Shown here: positions 63,441-64,000 of the stretch, piece after piece | Numbering within the stretch: the stretch's first letter is position 1 | Layout: each line of letters begins with the position of its first letter | DNA from: Akkermansia sp. | Lineage (GTDB): Bacteria > Verrucomicrobiota > Verrucomicrobiia > Verrucomicrobiales > Akkermansiaceae | NCBI GenBank assembly: GCA_030525455.1 | Contig: JAUNER010000010.1 | Coordinates: forward strand, 1-64,000 | Direction: 5' to 3' | Length of the DNA: 64,000 nucleotides | Notes under the pieces: model-generated | What the model was told of the DNA's origin: nothing | Seen by the model: the letters and a program-made list of their open reading frames with translations, nothing else | Databases searched by the model: none | Made by a program: the position numbers and the translations under genes

Positions 63441-63460
63441 AATCCCACCCTCTCCGCCAT
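63441..63460. repeat. Direct repeat of the tRNA-Ser(UGA) 3' end (att-like)
   Basis: Exact 20-bp copy of the tRNA 3' end, AATCCCACCCTCTCCGCCAT, also at 63246-63265. The copies are 195 bp apart and flank the terminator plus module B. This is the layout of an attL/attR pair left by integration at a tRNA gene. From 63461 to 63728 I see no gene or clear signal. Confidence 0.85.
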
Positions 63461-63728
63461 TCATTTATATTAGAGGTTAGAAATTTATTGATATTTCAAA
63501 GGGGGGGAAAGAGTATGCTCGGGGAGGAAGAAAACTTTTTTTACGAAATTTTTTCGAGAATGATTACGAGTTTTTTTCCTTTTGGGTGATTATTTTTGTA
63601 GTAATGTTGTGAGAAAATCTCTGTTTTGTTTACAGAGCTAAGGCTAGAATTTGTGTAAAAAAACGACATAATAAGAATTTTTGGTGATGAAACTCTTCCA
63701 AAAGTTGTGAATATAAGTGTAAGCTTTA

Positions 63729-64000
63729 ATGGATAAAATGAAGCAAATGGAAGATGAAGAAATCGTACAGTTGTATTTTGACCGAGACGCACGAGCAATT
63801 TCGGCTACCTCTGATAAATATGGTAGCTATTGTACAACTGTGGCCATGAACATTTTGGGTAACTATGAAGATGTTGAAGAATGTGTCAATGAGGCCTATC
63901 TTAAAACATGGAACTCTATCCCACCTCACAGACCAAAAATGTTATCAGCTTTTCTAGGAAAAATTGTTCGTAATCTCTCTTTTAATAGACGAAAATATAA
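63729..64000 (+). CDS. RNA polymerase sigma factor, ECF-like (partial, runs off the right edge)
   Basis: Only the first 90 residues are present. The pattern EDEEIVQLYFDRDARAISATSDKYG followed by YEDVEECVNEAYLKTWNSIPP and MLSAFLGKIVRNLSFNRRKY (read in parts) is sigma-70 region 2 of an extracytoplasmic-function-like group found in Firmicutes and gut anaerobes. The start ATG at 63729 has a purine-poor leader. The target promoters and any anti-sigma gene lie outside the window. Confidence 0.85.
   Translation, partial: MDKMKQMEDEEIVQLYFDRDARAISATSDKYGSYCTTVAMNILGNYEDVEECVNEAYLKTWNSIPPHRPKMLSAFLGKIVRNLSFNRRKY

Overview
The window looks like a chromosome segment of a Verrucomicrobiota bacterium, probably an Akkermansia-like gut or mucus dweller. 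The reasons are a PEP-CTERM-tailed secreted protein, a GH20 hexosaminidase next to hexosamine and fucose genes (nagB, fucU), many genes without clear Shine-Dalgarno sites, and a one-piece tmRNA with the tag AESNDFAMAA. This assignment rests on gene content only. Most of the window is housekeeping DNA, with small accessory patches at tRNA genes.

Layout. 1-730: a large imperfect direct repeat with no credible gene. 731-4595 (minus): small membrane proteins, a membrane-anchored ankyrin protein, a MidA-type methyltransferase and nadA. 4723-6126: ffh. 6237-11470 (minus): a UDP-glucuronate decarboxylase, hemW, and a large membrane protein that starts with a degenerate kinase N-lobe. 11654-12811: nagB and a Trp-rich small membrane protein. 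12879-20128 (minus): menD, metG, a PatB-type C-S lyase, fucU, a ClC transporter and a PTS EIIA domain translationally coupled to it. 20378-21619: a YcxB-like protein and a Nudix hydrolase. 21785-23201: tRNA-Ser(GCU), a hairpin module and a decayed phage-type polyvalent protein carrying a fresh tandem duplication. 23222-26942 (minus): cysK, metY and a MATE exporter. 27199-28932: an uncharacterised Fe-S scaffold-like/GGGtGRT pair. 29101-31053 (minus): an IdeS/Mac-like cysteine peptidase with a PEP-CTERM tail. 31274-35178: purE-like, pyrR, pyrB, pyrC-like, trmO. 35263-38419: tRNA-Leu and tRNA-Met, then an AAA/DUF4143 ATPase and a LicD protein. 38499-41360: recQ, tRNA-Arg and tmRNA. 41445-44957: GH20, a serine beta-lactamase-like hydrolase and tRNA-Leu(CAA). 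45177-46075: an IS982 relic and an iteron-like triplet. 46125-50468: a lipid kinase, a transglutaminase-like protein, dus and ispH. 50533-54046 (minus): an envelope cluster (ZIP transporter, thioredoxin, coiled-coil protein, lipoprotein). 54273-59192: avtA, yicC, gmk and two membrane proteins. 59290-61129 (minus): galM, a glycine-zipper lipoprotein and a His-rich exported protein. 61377-64000: a GNAT protein, a TlpA-like protein, tRNA-Ser(UGA) with a second hairpin module, and the start of a sigma factor.

The most unusual signal is the pair of hairpin modules behind the two tRNA-Ser genes. Both share the same internal hairpins, but the first hairpin of each copies the T-stem of its own upstream tRNA (GGGGG/CCCCC at one site, GTGGG/CCCAC at the other). 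The second module also ends in an exact 20-bp copy of the tRNA 3' end. This looks like a small, structured, tRNA-targeting element. The second strongest item is the IdeS-like protease, whose Cys-His-Asp-Asp spacing matches the IgG-cleaving enzyme of streptococci as I recall that sequence.
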